64,000 nt of DNA from Niveibacterium terrae (GCF_048213115.1 NZ_CP172404.1:434001-498000); one strand, 5' to 3'. Numbered from the stretch's first letter, positions 16,532-27,017 are shown. Notes: a model not told the origin generated them from the letters alone. Made by a program: numbers and translations.

Positions 16532-16601
16532 TTTACACGGCATTCACAAAAAGGCGTCCTTTTGGCGACGGGTGGGTTCGTCTTTCACAAACGGTTTACA
16601 T
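16532..16601 (+). promoter_or_regulatory. Two pairs of 11-bp-spaced direct repeats, candidate OmpR-type operator
   Basis: Pair one is TTTACAC at 16532 and TTCACAA at 16543. Pair two is TTCACAA at 16584 and TTTACAT at 16595. Within each pair the repeats start 11 bp apart, and the pairs are 52 bp apart (about five helical turns). Same-face tandem hexamers are how OmpR/PhoB-class regulators bind, and the site lies between the regulator gene and the RND operon. Regulation is inferred, not shown. Confidence 0.5.
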
Positions 16602-16713
16602 GCTGGCTCTAGAGTGGCCCATCGAAATTTGCCCCGAACGGCTTGCGCCCGGATCGCCGATCCGCGTGCCCGAATCCTGCCGGGACTTTCCGTCGGACAA
16701 GAAGAGGTTGGCC

Positions 16714-17916
16714 ATGCGCTCGCGTATCGATCGTGACAACAGATGCAATAAATCCGTATTCCCCTTATTGATTTTGTGCTGCCTGGGTTTGGCGGCCTGT
16801 CATGGCAATGACGCGAGGCAGGACAACTCCGTGCCCGAGGTGGGCGTCATCACCGTGCGCGCCAGGGAGTTCACGCGGACGACCGAACTGCCGGGGCGCA
16901 CGACGGCTCAACTGTCCGCGCAGATCCGTCCGCAGATCGGCGGAATCATTCAGAAGCGGGTCTTCGCCGAAGGCGGCGAGGTCAAGGCCGGCGATCTGCT
17001 CTACCAGATCGATCCCTCCACCTATCAGGCCGCCTACGACAGCGCGAAGGCCAGCGTCGACAAGGCCAGGGCAACGCTCAATGCCGCGACGCTGAAGGCA
17101 AACCGCCTGAAGGACTTGCTGGCGATCTCGACCGTCAGCCGGCAGGATTTCGAGGATGGCGCGGCCGCGCAGCAGGAAGCGGCGGCGAGTCTCGCGCTCG
17201 CGAAGGCGGAGCTCGAGAGTGCGCGGATCAATCTCGCGCACACCCGGATCACTTCGCCGGTCTCGGGAAGAGTGGAGACCTCCTCGGTCACTCCCGGCGC
17301 GCTGGTGACCGCCAACCAGGAAACGGCGCTGACCACCGTTCAGCAGCTCGACCCGATCTATGTCGACATTCCCCAATCCAGCGTTCAGGTTCTGCAGCTG
17401 CGCAATGCGCTCGCGCGCGGCCAGATCAAGGATGCGGGCGGCGCGGGGCTGCCGGTCCGGCTGACCCTTGAAGACGGCTCTCCCTACAGATTTGCCGGCA
17501 AGCTGCTCTTCACCGGGGCCAGTGTCACCACCTCGACCGGAATGATCACCCTGCGTGCCTTGGTGCCGAATCCGGAGCATTTGCTGATGCCGGGCATGTA
17601 TGTGAAGGCAAGGCTGGATCAGGGGGTTGTCAAGCAGGCCATCCTGGTGCCTCAGGAAGCGGTGACCCGGACCGACAGCGACGCGACGGTGCTCGTGGTC
17701 GGGCGGGACGGCAAGGCCGCTCAGCGCAGCGTCGCCGTCGCCGACGCGGTCGGTCATGACTGGTATGTGACCAGCGGCCTGGCGGAGGGAGAGAAGGTCG
17801 TCGTTGAGGGTCAGGCCAAGATCAAACCCGGACAGCTCGTCCACGCCTCGGAAATCGCCAGCGCGCCGCTCAAGGCCGGCAAGGCCGCGTCCGCAGCCAA
17901 GGTCTCGGCGAAGTAA
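16714..17916 (+). CDS. RND efflux periplasmic adaptor (AcrA/MexA type) lipoprotein
   Basis: Membrane-fusion protein of 400 aa linking the inner-membrane pump to the outer-membrane channel. The N-terminus has a lipobox (LGLAAC, lipidated Cys near residue 29). Then follow the lipoyl half-motifs around IRPQIGGIIQKRVFAEGGEVKAG, a long coiled-coil hairpin (about residues 110-180, KASVDKARATLNAATLKANR), the second lipoyl half TRITSPVSGRVE, and the beta-barrel with LLMPGMYVKARL. ATG at 16714 has AAGAGG 6 nt upstream and gives the signal peptide. First gene of a three-gene efflux operon. Confidence 0.93.
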   Translation: MRSRIDRDNRCNKSVFPLLILCCLGLAACHGNDARQDNSVPEVGVITVRAREFTRTTELPGRTTAQLSAQIRPQIGGIIQKRVFAEGGEVKAGDLLYQIDPSTYQAAYDSAKASVDKARATLNAATLKANRLKDLLAISTVSRQDFEDGAAAQQEAAASLALAKAELESARINLAHTRITSPVSGRVETSSVTPGALVTANQETALTTVQQLDPIYVDIPQSSVQVLQLRNALARGQIKDAGGAGLPVRLTLEDGSPYRFAGKLLFTGASVTTSTGMITLRALVPNPEHLLMPGMYVKARLDQGVVKQAILVPQEAVTRTDSDATVLVVGRDGKAAQRSVAVADAVGHDWYVTSGLAEGEKVVVEGQAKIKPGQLVHASEIASAPLKAGKAASAAKVSAK

Positions 17917-17928
17917 CGGAGAATTCTG

Positions 17929-20900
17929 ATGGCACGTTTCTTTATCGACCGACCCATCTTTGCCTGGGTGATCGCAATCCTGATCTGCCTGGGCGGTCTG
18001 CTGTCCATCTTCAACCTTTCGCTCGAGCAATATCCGGATATCGCTCCTCCGCAGATCACGATCCAGGCCAGCTATCCCGGCGCTTCCGGATCGACCGTCG
18101 AGGAATCGGTCACCCAGATCATCGAGCAGGGCATGACCGGGATTGACAACATGCAGTCGATGTCGGCGACCAGCAGCTCCGATGGCAAGGCGAAGATCAC
18201 GCTGGGCTTTGTCGCCGGGACCAATCCTGACGTCGCCCAGATGCAGACGCAGAACAAGGTTCAGCAGATCACCTCGCGCCTGCCCGCGGCGGTTCAGGAT
18301 CAGGGGGTCACGGTCACCAAGTCGGGGACCGACTTCCTGTTGATCGTGGCGCTGTACTCGGACGATCCGAAGGTCACCGCGGCCGATGTCGGCGACTTCA
18401 TGACGTCGAACCTGAAGGACGTGCTGAGCCGCATCAATGGCGTCGGCGAGGTCGTCGGGATGGGCGCGAGCTACGCGATGCGGATCTGGCTGGATCCGGG
18501 CAAGTTGCAGAAATACGCGCTGATGCCCTCCGACGTCACTTCGGCGCTGACGGCGCAGAACACCCAGGTGTCTGCGGGGCAGTTGGGCGGGCTGCCGGCG
18601 ACGAGCGATCAGCGCCTCAACGTCTCGATCACGGCGCGGAGCAAGCTGCGCACCGTCGAAGAATTCAGCAATGTCATCGTCAAGGCCGCCAGCGATGGCG
18701 CGATCGTGCATCTGTCGGACGTGGCCAGGATCGAGCTGGGGCGTGAAGCCTATGTGATGCAGAACCGGTTCAAGGGCAAGCCCTCAGCCGGTATCGGCAT
18801 AAGGCTTGCGACCGGCGCCAATGCGCTGGACGTGGCGAAGACGGTCAAGGCGAAGATCGCCGCGATGGAACCGTACTTCCCGAAGCACATCAAGTCGGCG
18901 ATCACCTACGACACGACGCCCTTCGTCAAGATCTCGATCGAGGAAGTTGTCATCACGCTGATCGAGGCGATCCTGCTGGTCGTCGCGGTCATGTATCTGT
19001 TTATGCAGAACCTGAGGGCGACGCTGATTCCCGCCATCGCGGTGCCCGTAGTCCTGCTCGGAACGATGGGCGTGCTGGCGGTCTTCGGCTACTCGATCAA
19101 CACGCTGACGATGTTCGGCCTGGTGCTGGCGATCGGTCTGCTCGTCGACGATGCGATCGTCGTCGTCGAGAACGTCGAGCGGATCATGAGCGAGGAGAAG
19201 GTTTCTGCGCGCGAAGCCACGCGGGAATCGATGCGGGAGATCACCGGAGCGCTGGTCGGCATCGCGCTGGTCCTGTCGGCGGTCTTCATTCCGATGGCCT
19301 TCTTCAGCGGATCGACAGGCGTGATCTACCGGCAGTTCTCGATCACGATCGTCTCGTCGATGCTGCTCTCGGTCTTCGTCGCAATGAGCCTGTCGCCGGC
19401 GCTGTGCGCAACGCTGATGCGCGCCTCCGATGTCGAGCACTATCTCGATGCGAAACCTCATGGCTTCATCGGCCGTTTCTTCGCGGGCTTCAACCGCTGC
19501 TTCAAGCAAGGGAGCGATCGCTACCAGTCCGGCGTTAAACATGTGCTGCAGCGTGGCAAGCGCTTCGCGCTGATCTATCTGCTGATCATCGCGGCGCTGT
19601 TCGTCACCTTCCAGCGCCTGCCGACCTCTTATCTGCCCGACGAGGACCAGGGGGCGCTGATGGCCGTCGTCCAGCTGCCGTCGGGCGCGACGCTCGAGCG
19701 AACCAATGCCGTTCTCGGCCAGCTGGAGAACTACCTGAGCAAGAGCCCCGATGTTGCCGCCTATATGACCCTCGTGGGCATGAACGGCGACCAGGCCTCG
19801 GCCAATGCCTTCATCCGGCTCAAGGACTGGAGCGAGCGCAAGGGCGATGCGCACTCGGCGATGACGCTGTCGCACCGGATGACCCGCGATCTCTCGACGA
19901 TTCGCGATGCGCGCGTCTTCGTCATGCTTCCTCCGGTGATCCGGGGCTTGGGCAGCAGTTCCGGCTTCACGGTCGAACTGGAGGACAACGCCAACATGGG
20001 GCACGAGGAACTGGCCAAGGCCAGGGATCAGTTCCTGCAGCTAGCGCGGCAGAGCAAGGTTTTGACCGGAGTCCGGATGAGCGGGCTCGCCGATGTCGCG
20101 CAGTTTTCGATCGATATCGACGAAGGCAAGGCCGCGGCAATGAAGCTCTCCTCGGCGGACATCAACAGCACGCTGTCGACGGCGCTGGGCGGGAGCTACG
20201 TCAATGACTTCGTCAACAACAAGCGGGTCAAGAGAGTCTACGTTCAGGGCGATGCGCCGTTCCGGATGGGGCCGGACGACATCATGCAGTGGCATGTCCG
20301 CAACAGCGACGGCGAGATGGTGCCTTTCTCCGCCTTCGCCCGGACGAGCTGGAGTTATGGTTCGCCGCGCCTGGAGCGCTACAGCGGCATCGCATCCTAT
20401 GAGATCGTCGGCTCTCCCGCGCCGGGCTACAGCTCCGGGGATGCGATGAACGCGGTCGAAGAGATCGTCAGCAAGTTGCCCCGCGGCGTCGGCTTTGAAT
20501 GGGCCGGTCAGTCCTTCCAGGAAAAGATGGCGGGCTCCCAGGCGCCGATGCTCTATGCGATCTCGATCGTCTTCGTGTTCCTGTGCCTGGCCGCGCTGTA
20601 CGAGAGCTGGTCGGTTCCGTTCTCGGTGATCCTGATCGTGCCGCTGGGCATCATCGGGACCATCCTGGCGACCTGGATGACCGGACTGGGCAACGACGTC
20701 TACTTCCAGATCGGTCTGCTGACGACGGTGGGCTTGTCGGCGAAGAACGCGATCCTGATCGTCGAGTTTGCGAAGGCGCTGCAGGACAAGGGACTGTCCT
20801 TGTTCGATGCGACGCTGCAGGCGGTTCAGCTCAGGCTGCGTCCGATCCTGATGACCTCGCTGGCCTTCATGTTCGGCGTTCTGCCCCTCGCTCTGAGCAC

Positions 20901-21087
20901 CGGCGCCGGTTCGGCCAGCCGGCGAGCGATCGGCACCGGAGTTCTCGGGGGCATGGCCAGCGCGACGCTGTTGGGGCTGTTCTTTGTGCCGCTCTTCTTT
21001 GTCCTCGTCCGTGGCTTCTTCATGAAGAGAAAGCCGGTTTCGAACCGCGATTCCGTTGAATCCGCAACGATGCAAGGAGAAGCGTGA
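17929..21087 (+). CDS. RND multidrug efflux transporter (AcrB/MexB, HAE1 type)
   Basis: Proton-driven inner-membrane pump of 1052 aa, full length for the HAE1 family. It opens MARFFIDRPIFAWVIAI, the standard AcrB start. Conserved blocks include the porter-domain stretch around PGASGSTVEESVTQIIEQ, membrane helix 4 with the paired aspartates (GLLVDDAIVVVENVER, about residues 403-418), and ALCATLM. The C-terminal half repeats the fold, with the lysine motif in GLSAKNAILIVEFAK. It starts 12 nt after the adaptor and overlaps the outer-membrane factor start. Drug range cannot be predicted; aromatic or amphiphilic compounds are usual for the family. Confidence 0.95.
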   Translation: MARFFIDRPIFAWVIAILICLGGLLSIFNLSLEQYPDIAPPQITIQASYPGASGSTVEESVTQIIEQGMTGIDNMQSMSATSSSDGKAKITLGFVAGTNPDVAQMQTQNKVQQITSRLPAAVQDQGVTVTKSGTDFLLIVALYSDDPKVTAADVGDFMTSNLKDVLSRINGVGEVVGMGASYAMRIWLDPGKLQKYALMPSDVTSALTAQNTQVSAGQLGGLPATSDQRLNVSITARSKLRTVEEFSNVIVKAASDGAIVHLSDVARIELGREAYVMQNRFKGKPSAGIGIRLATGANALDVAKTVKAKIAAMEPYFPKHIKSAITYDTTPFVKISIEEVVITLIEAILLVVAVMYLFMQNLRATLIPAIAVPVVLLGTMGVLAVFGYSINTLTMFGLVLAIGLLVDDAIVVVENVERIMSEEKVSAREATRESMREITGALVGIALVLSAVFIPMAFFSGSTGVIYRQFSITIVSSMLLSVFVAMSLSPALCATLMRASDVEHYLDAKPHGFIGRFFAGFNRCFKQGSDRYQSGVKHVLQRGKRFALIYLLIIAALFVTFQRLPTSYLPDEDQGALMAVVQLPSGATLERTNAVLGQLENYLSKSPDVAAYMTLVGMNGDQASANAFIRLKDWSERKGDAHSAMTLSHRMTRDLSTIRDARVFVMLPPVIRGLGSSSGFTVELEDNANMGHEELAKARDQFLQLARQSKVLTGVRMSGLADVAQFSIDIDEGKAAAMKLSSADINSTLSTALGGSYVNDFVNNKRVKRVYVQGDAPFRMGPDDIMQWHVRNSDGEMVPFSAFARTSWSYGSPRLERYSGIASYEIVGSPAPGYSSGDAMNAVEEIVSKLPRGVGFEWAGQSFQEKMAGSQAPMLYAISIVFVFLCLAALYESWSVPFSVILIVPLGIIGTILATWMTGLGNDVYFQIGLLTTVGLSAKNAILIVEFAKALQDKGLSLFDATLQAVQLRLRPILMTSLAFMFGVLPLALSTGAGSASRRAIGTGVLGGMASATLLGLFFVPLFFVLVRGFFMKRKPVSNRDSVESATMQGEA

Positions 21088-22457
21088 TGCGTGCAGCGAT
21101 AGCTTGTCTGCTGTTTCTTTCCGGCTGTGCCAACCTCGCTCCGGACTATGCGCGGCCCGCTTCTCCCGTTCCGGCGAGTATCGGCGGAGCGCCGACGGCG
21201 TCTGCGCTCGCCGATCCGCCCGCGTGGCGGGAGCTGATCGGCGACATCCGGCTCAGGGCTGTGGTGGAGCTGACGCTCGCGAACAACCGGAACCTGCGCA
21301 TCGCGGCGCTGAACGTCGAGAAGGCGCGTGCCCAGTACCGGATCACCGATGCGGACCGCTACCCGACGCTCGATGCGAGCGTCGGGTCCAGCGCGGCGAA
21401 AAACGCGAACACGATTACCCGGAAGTATTCGGCCGAACTGGGGGTTTCCTATGAGCTCGATTTCTTCGGCCGTCTGAGGAACCTGAAGGATGCGGCGCTG
21501 GAGAGCTTTCTCGCCTCCGAGGCCAGCGGTCGCAGCACCCGGATCAGCCTGATCTCGGAGGTGACCGACGCGTGGCTGACGCTCGCTTCCGACCAGGCTT
21601 TGCTGAGCCTCGCCCGGGACACGCTGGACAGTCGCCAGAAGACGCTGGATCTGACCCGCAAGCAGAAGGATCTGGGCTATGCGACGGAGCTCGCCCTCGC
21701 GCAGCAGCAGGGCCTCGCCGAGACCGCACGGATCGACGTGGCGCGTTACCAGACTCTGGTCGTCCAGGATCGCAATGCGCTGATCCTGCTGGTCGGCCGC
21801 GAGCTGCCCGATGAGCTGCTGCCGGACGGCGCGGATGCGCTGAGCTCGGACGCGAACAAGCTGATCGAGGTTCCGGCCGGACTCTCTTCGGACGTGTTGT
21901 TGCATCGCCCCGACATCCTCTCGGCCGAACACTCGCTGAAGGCCAGCTACGCGGACATCGGTGCGGCGCGTGCCGCCTTCTTCCCGTCCGTATCGCTGAC
22001 CGCACAGGGGGGGACGAGCAGCTCCAGCCTGGCGCAGCTGTTCAAGGCAGGCAGCGGCGCCTGGTCCTTCGCGCCGCAGATCACGGTTCCGATCTTCAAT
22101 GCGGGCAGCCTGAAAGCCTCGTTGTCCAGCGCCGAAATCGAACGCGACATCCAGGTCGCGACCTACGAGCAGGCGGTCCAGACCGCGTTCCGCGAGGTCG
22201 CCGACGCGCTGGCGGAGCGGGAGCGCCTGGGCGAGCGCCTGCAGGCTCAGCGGACCCAGGTGGACAGCTACCGGAAAGTGCTCGAACTCACTCGCGCGAA
22301 GTACGCGAAGGGCTATAGCAGCACCCTCGATGTCCTCGATGCCGAGCGGACTTTCTATGGCGCGCAGCAGAGCCTGATCGCGCTGCAGCTGACCGAACAG
22401 CTCAACCGGATCGCGCTGTTCAAGGTGCTGGGCGGAGGTGGTGCGAAGGACGACTGA
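21087..22457 (+). CDS. Outer-membrane efflux channel lipoprotein (NodT/OprM type)
   Basis: TolC-like channel of 456 aa that completes the tripartite pump. The signal peptide ends in a lipobox (LFLSGC, lipidated Cys near residue 14), followed by the OprM/NodT hallmark NLAPDYARP. Two repeats of the alpha-helical barrel follow; the second has LLHRPDILSAEHSLKASYADIGAARAAFFPS, typical of the family. Start is the ATG at 21087, which overlaps the pump stop (GTGATG) and has AAGGAG upstream. A strong terminator follows 12 nt after the stop, so this is the last gene of the operon. Confidence 0.94.
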   Translation: MRAAIACLLFLSGCANLAPDYARPASPVPASIGGAPTASALADPPAWRELIGDIRLRAVVELTLANNRNLRIAALNVEKARAQYRITDADRYPTLDASVGSSAAKNANTITRKYSAELGVSYELDFFGRLRNLKDAALESFLASEASGRSTRISLISEVTDAWLTLASDQALLSLARDTLDSRQKTLDLTRKQKDLGYATELALAQQQGLAETARIDVARYQTLVVQDRNALILLVGRELPDELLPDGADALSSDANKLIEVPAGLSSDVLLHRPDILSAEHSLKASYADIGAARAAFFPSVSLTAQGGTSSSSLAQLFKAGSGAWSFAPQITVPIFNAGSLKASLSSAEIERDIQVATYEQAVQTAFREVADALAERERLGERLQAQRTQVDSYRKVLELTRAKYAKGYSSTLDVLDAERTFYGAQQSLIALQLTEQLNRIALFKVLGGGGAKDD

Positions 22458-22468
22458 GTCCGGAAAAC

Positions 22469-22494
22469 AAAAAAGCCCCGCGAGGGGCTTTTTT
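22469..22494. terminator. Bidirectional rho-independent terminator
   Basis: A-rich arm, stem AGCCCC/GGGGCT with a GCGA loop, then a run of six T. The A-run on the other side makes it work for both the efflux operon and convergent ychF. Confidence 0.85.
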
Positions 22495-22536
22495 GCGAGC
22501 GGCAGCGGGGCGGGGCGTGAAGCCGAGCGTTTCAGC

Positions 22537-23628
<1,092 letters not shown>

Positions 23629-23650
23629 GGTGGGGCTCTTCTGGATCGCG

Positions 23651-24244
23651 CTAGGCTGAGCGGAGTTTGGGTTTCGAATTGAGGGTCTGGGTCGCCTTTT
23701 CCCATTGACCCTGGGCGAGCAGAGGCCACGCGTCGAGCGCCCGGCCGATCGACTCGTCGATCAAGTCCTGCTCTTCGCGTCCGGGACGGTGCAGGACCCA
23801 GTCGACGACGCGGTTGCGATCGCCGGGGTGGCCGACACCGATTCTGAGACGCCAGAAATCCGGGCTGGACAGGTGGGACTGGATGCTCTTGAGGCCGTTG
23901 TGGCCGCCATTTCCGCCGCCGCATTTGAGCTTGAGCTGGCCGGGGGGGATATCCAGTTCGTCGTGGACGACCAGGATCTCGCTGGGCAGGATGCGGAAGA
24001 AATGGGCGAGCGCTCCGACCGATTGGCCAGAGTTGTTCATGAAGGTCTGCGGCAGCAGGATGTGCACGCCTGAACTGCGCGCGTTCCCAACCAGACCGTG
24101 GAAGCGCGACTCGGCCGACAGCGTGACGCCAAGCTCGCGAGCGAGCATCTCACAAAACCAAAACCCGGCATTGTGCCGGGTTTCGACATATTCGGCCCCC
24201 GGATTGCCGAGACCGACGATCAGTTTGGGCGCAACAGGCGTCAT
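23651..24244 (-). CDS. pth: Peptidyl-tRNA hydrolase
   Basis: Cleaves peptidyl-tRNA dropped from stalled ribosomes. It has 197 aa, with the N-terminal motif LIVGLGNPGAEYVETRHNAGFWF containing the catalytic His and the Asn that orients it. Conserved LLPQTFMNNSGQSV and ILVVHDELDIPPGQLKLKCGGGNGGHNGLKSI are both present, as is the late FWRLRIGVGHPG. Within a minus-strand run rplY-pth-ychF: 38 nt after rplY and 22 nt before ychF. Start at 24244 gives MTPVAPKLIVGLGNPG, normal for the family. Confidence 0.96.
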   Translation of the reverse strand: MTPVAPKLIVGLGNPGAEYVETRHNAGFWFCEMLARELGVTLSAESRFHGLVGNARSSGVHILLPQTFMNNSGQSVGALAHFFRILPSEILVVHDELDIPPGQLKLKCGGGNGGHNGLKSIQSHLSSPDFWRLRIGVGHPGDRNRVVDWVLHRPGREEQDLIDESIGRALDAWPLLAQGQWEKATQTLNSKPKLRSA

Positions 24245-24282
24245 TCCGTCCTCGGTTCAGACAAACGGGGGCAGGCCAGGAC

Positions 24283-24927
24283 TTAGGCCTTGGCTTCGGC
24301 AGCGGCGGCCGAAGCAGCGGCGCTTTCCGCGGCGGCGGCCGCTTCAGCTTCCTCTGCGGCGACGTCGGCGCGGGTCTTCAGGATCGCCGCGACGACCGGG
24401 TCACCGTGGACGAGCACGGTAACGCCTTCCGGCAGCTTGATGTTCGAAACGTGAAGCGGCGTGCTGGCGGACAGGCCCATCAGGTCGACCGTCAGGAATT
24501 CCGGCAGGTTGCCCGGCAGGGTTTCGACTTCAAGTTCGGTCAGAACGTGCGAGACGACGCCGCCGTCAGCCTTGACGCCCGGAGCGACATCGGCGTTGAC
24601 GAAGTGCAGGGGCACCTTGATGTGCATCTTCGCGTTCGGATCGACGCGCTGGAAGTCCAGGTGCAGGATCTGCTGGCGGAACGGGTGCCATTGTGCGTCG
24701 CGCAGAACCACGGTGTCCTTTTCGGTGCCGAAGTCGGCGACCAGCATGGACGAGTGGAAAGCTTCCTTGCGCAGCATGTGGTAGAGCTCGTTGTGATCCA
24801 GTTCGATCTGGACCGGGGTCTTGCCGGCGCCGTAGATGATGCCGGGAACCTTGCCAGCGTGACGCAGGCGGCGGCTCGCACCCGTGCCCTGTTCGACGCG
24901 CTTGGCGGCATTGAAAGTGATGGCCAT
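24283..24927 (-). CDS. rplY: Ribosomal protein bL25 with CTC extension
   Basis: 5S-rRNA-binding large-subunit protein of 214 aa, the long Ctc/TL5 form. The N-terminal bL25 domain opens MAITFNAAKRVEQGTGASRRLRHAGKVPGIIYG. The beta-rich CTC domain holds HFVNADVAPGVKADGG and LEVETLPGNLPEFLTVDL. The tail is a low-complexity Ala/Glu stretch (about the last 30 residues). The frame stays open upstream, but the true start is the Met at 24927. It lies 100 nt after prs; a 7-bp GC hairpin (24975-24993) in that gap could attenuate read-through. Confidence 0.95.
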   Translation of the reverse strand: MAITFNAAKRVEQGTGASRRLRHAGKVPGIIYGAGKTPVQIELDHNELYHMLRKEAFHSSMLVADFGTEKDTVVLRDAQWHPFRQQILHLDFQRVDPNAKMHIKVPLHFVNADVAPGVKADGGVVSHVLTELEVETLPGNLPEFLTVDLMGLSASTPLHVSNIKLPEGVTVLVHGDPVVAAILKTRADVAAEEAEAAAAAESAAASAAAAEAKA

Positions 24928-25027
24928 TTTGATACTCCGTTGGGTTGTCCGCGACCAGACAACCGGGTTGTGAGCCCGGCCGAAATGGCCGGGTCGATGC
25001 GGATCCGCTTCTGCGAACCCGCGAAAA

Positions 25028-25978
25028 TCAGTCGGTGAAGAGGGAGCTGACGGACTGCTGGTTGTTGATGCGCATGATCGTGTCGGCGAGGAAGTCGCCG
25101 ATCGAGATCTGGCGGATCTTGCTGCAGGCCCGCGCCTCTTCGCGCAGCGGGATCGTGTCGCTGACCACGAGCTCGTCGAGATCGGATTCGGTGACCCGGC
25201 TGATCGCCGCACCCGACAGAACCGGGTGGGTGATGTAGGCCAGCACCTTCTTCGCGCCGTTCGCCTTCAGTGCCTGGGCGGCCTTGCACAGCGTGCCGGC
25301 GGTGTCGACGATGTCGTCGACGATCACGCAGGTGCGTTCCCTGACGTCGCCGATGATGTTCATCACTTCGGAGACGTTGGCTTTCGGGCGGCGCTTGTCG
25401 ATGATCGCGAGGTCGCATTCGAGCTTCTTCGCAAAAGCACGGGCGCGAACCACGCCGCCGACGTCAGGCGAGACGACCATAAGGTTGTCGTCGCGATGGC
25501 GCTGGAGGTCATCGAGCAGGACGGGGGAAGAATAGATATTGTCGACCGGGATGTCGAAGAAGCCCTGGATCTGGTCGGCGTGAAGGTCGACGGTCAGAAC
25601 GCGCTGGACGCCGACGGCCTGCAACATGTTTGCGACGACCTTGGCCGTGATTGGCACCCGCGCGCTGCGCGGACGACGATCCTGACGGGCGTAGCCGAAA
25701 TACGGGATCGCGGCGGTGATCCGGGCGGCGGAGGCGCGCTTGAGCGCGTCAGCCATCACCAGGAGTTCCATCAGGTTGTCGTTGGTCGGATAACAGGTCG
25801 ACTGCAGCACGAAGACGTCTTTACCGCGGACGTTTTCAAGCAGTTCAACATTGACTTCGCCGTCGGAGAAACGACCGACGGTTGCCGCGCCGACTGACAT
25901 GCCAAGCCTTCTGACAACGTCCGACGCGAGTTTGGGATTGGCGTTGCCGGTGAATACCATCAGGCTGCCGAAAGCCAT
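25028..25978 (-). CDS. prs: Ribose-phosphate pyrophosphokinase (PRPP synthetase)
   Basis: Makes PRPP from ribose-5-phosphate and ATP, feeding nucleotide, histidine, tryptophan and NAD synthesis. It has 316 aa, class I. FSDGEVNVELLENVRGKDVFVLQS holds the regulatory region. The catalytic flexible loop DRRPRSARVPITAK (about residues 100-113) and the PRPP-binding signature VIVDDIVDTAGTLCKAA (about 219-235) are intact. Upstream on the same strand is tRNA-Gln with a strong hairpin between, so prs probably has its own promoter near 26000. Downstream come rplY, pth and ychF. Confidence 0.97.
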   Translation of the reverse strand: MAFGSLMVFTGNANPKLASDVVRRLGMSVGAATVGRFSDGEVNVELLENVRGKDVFVLQSTCYPTNDNLMELLVMADALKRASAARITAAIPYFGYARQDRRPRSARVPITAKVVANMLQAVGVQRVLTVDLHADQIQGFFDIPVDNIYSSPVLLDDLQRHRDDNLMVVSPDVGGVVRARAFAKKLECDLAIIDKRRPKANVSEVMNIIGDVRERTCVIVDDIVDTAGTLCKAAQALKANGAKKVLAYITHPVLSGAAISRVTESDLDELVVSDTIPLREEARACSKIRQISIGDFLADTIMRINNQQSVSSLFTD

Positions 25979-26051
25979 GACTAACCCCTATCTGCTCAGG
26001 TTTTTCACGGCCGGCCGCACCGCCTGCCGTGCTCGAAACGCGCTACAAATG

Positions 26052-26079
26052 GATCGGGCAGGCCGCAGCCTGCCCGATC
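26052..26079 (-). terminator. Hairpin terminator after tRNA-Gln
   Basis: Perfect 12-bp inverted repeat (GATCGGGCAGGC and GCCTGCCCGATC) with a 4-nt loop, 4 nt past the tRNA 3' end. On the minus strand it is followed only by CATTTGT, so the T-tract is weak. Confidence 0.6.
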
Positions 26080-26083
26080 TATC

Positions 26084-26160
26084 TGGCTGGGGAGGAAGGA
26101 TTCGAACCTTCGCATGCCGGAATCAAAATCCGGTGCCTTAACCAACTTGGCGACTCCCCA
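26084..26160 (-). tRNA. tRNA-Gln (anticodon TTG), CCA encoded
   Basis: A 77-nt cloverleaf on the minus strand: acceptor arm TGGGGAG/CTCCCCA, D arm GCCAAGTTGGTTAAGGC, anticodon arm CCGGATTTTGATTCCGG with TTG at the centre, T arm GAAGGTTCGAATCCTTC, and a genomically encoded GCCA end. It lies between ispE and prs, a place where betaproteobacteria commonly carry tRNA-Gln. Confidence 0.96.
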
Positions 26161-26171
26161 AGAAATCCGTA

Positions 26172-27017
26172 TTACTGATCCGAATCCGCCCAGTCGAAGA
26201 GTGGATGCCTGTCGAGGCTCTCGGCGATCCACGCCTGGGTTCCACTGGGTAGTTTTGCAACGAGCTTCCGGGCCTCGGAGGCGTCTGCGCAGCGCAGGAA
26301 CACCGAGCTTCCCGATCCGCTCATTCTTGCCTCACCGAACGCACCGAGCATTTCAATCGCAGCGTCGACCTCCGGAAAGAGGCGGCGAGCAACGAGCTCA
26401 AGGTCGTTCCGGGTTGGCAGTTCCGGAAAGCGTGCGATTATCGTGGGTTCCGTGTCCCGTGTCAAATCATCAGCAGTAAAAATTTGCCCGGTCGGCACCG
26501 CGACCGGCGGTTCAACGACGACGTAGCAGGCGGGGGGGAGGGAGAGCGGTTGGAGCTTCTCTCCGACGCCCTGCGCGAAAGCGCTCTGCCCGAACAGGAA
26601 GAAGGGGACGTCGGCGCCCAGAGTGAGGCCCCACTGCTGGAGCGTTTCGCGCCCGATACCCAGGCCCCAGAGCCGGTTCAGGCCCAACATCACGCTGGCC
26701 GCGTCCGAGCTGCCGCCGCCCAGACCTCCGCCCATCGGCAGCTTTTTCTCGACCGCGATGTCTACGCCGAAGCGGCTGTTCGTCCTCGTCTGCATCAGGC
26801 GTGCCGCGCGGACGACGAGATCGGACTCCTCAGCAACGCCCGCAAGCGTGCTCGTTCGGTGAATCGCGCCGTCCTCGCGCCTCGTGAGGGTGATCCAGTC
26901 ACCATGGGCGAGCATCCGGAAAGCGGTTTCCAGCAGGTGGTAGCCATCGGGGCGGCGGCCGACCACATGCAGGAAAAGGTTGATCTTCGCCGGAGCGAAG
27001 ACGCGAACAGAGGACAT
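26172..27017 (-). CDS. ispE: 4-diphosphocytidyl-2-C-methyl-D-erythritol kinase
   Basis: GHMP kinase of the MEP isoprenoid pathway, 281 aa. The N-terminal FAPAKINLFLHVVGRRPDGYHLLET carries the substrate-binding Lys and the family block. The ATP motif is LPMGGGLGGGSSDAASVMLGLN (about residues 95-116). The acidic residue near GLTLGADVPFFL and the late RMSGSGSSVFLR are conserved. ATG at 27017 overlaps the lolB stop by 1 nt (TGATG). A Met seven codons earlier would lie inside lolB. It is followed by tRNA-Gln. Confidence 0.95.
   Translation of the reverse strand: MSSVRVFAPAKINLFLHVVGRRPDGYHLLETAFRMLAHGDWITLTRREDGAIHRTSTLAGVAEESDLVVRAARLMQTRTNSRFGVDIAVEKKLPMGGGLGGGSSDAASVMLGLNRLWGLGIGRETLQQWGLTLGADVPFFLFGQSAFAQGVGEKLQPLSLPPACYVVVEPPVAVPTGQIFTADDLTRDTEPTIIARFPELPTRNDLELVARRLFPEVDAAIEMLGAFGEARMSGSGSSVFLRCADASEARKLVAKLPSGTQAWIAESLDRHPLFDWADSDQ

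Noticed and set aside
24975..24993. Hairpin CCCGGCC/GGCCGGG between prs and rplY
   Set aside because: Only 7 bp and no T-run; could be an attenuator but too weak to list as a terminator.
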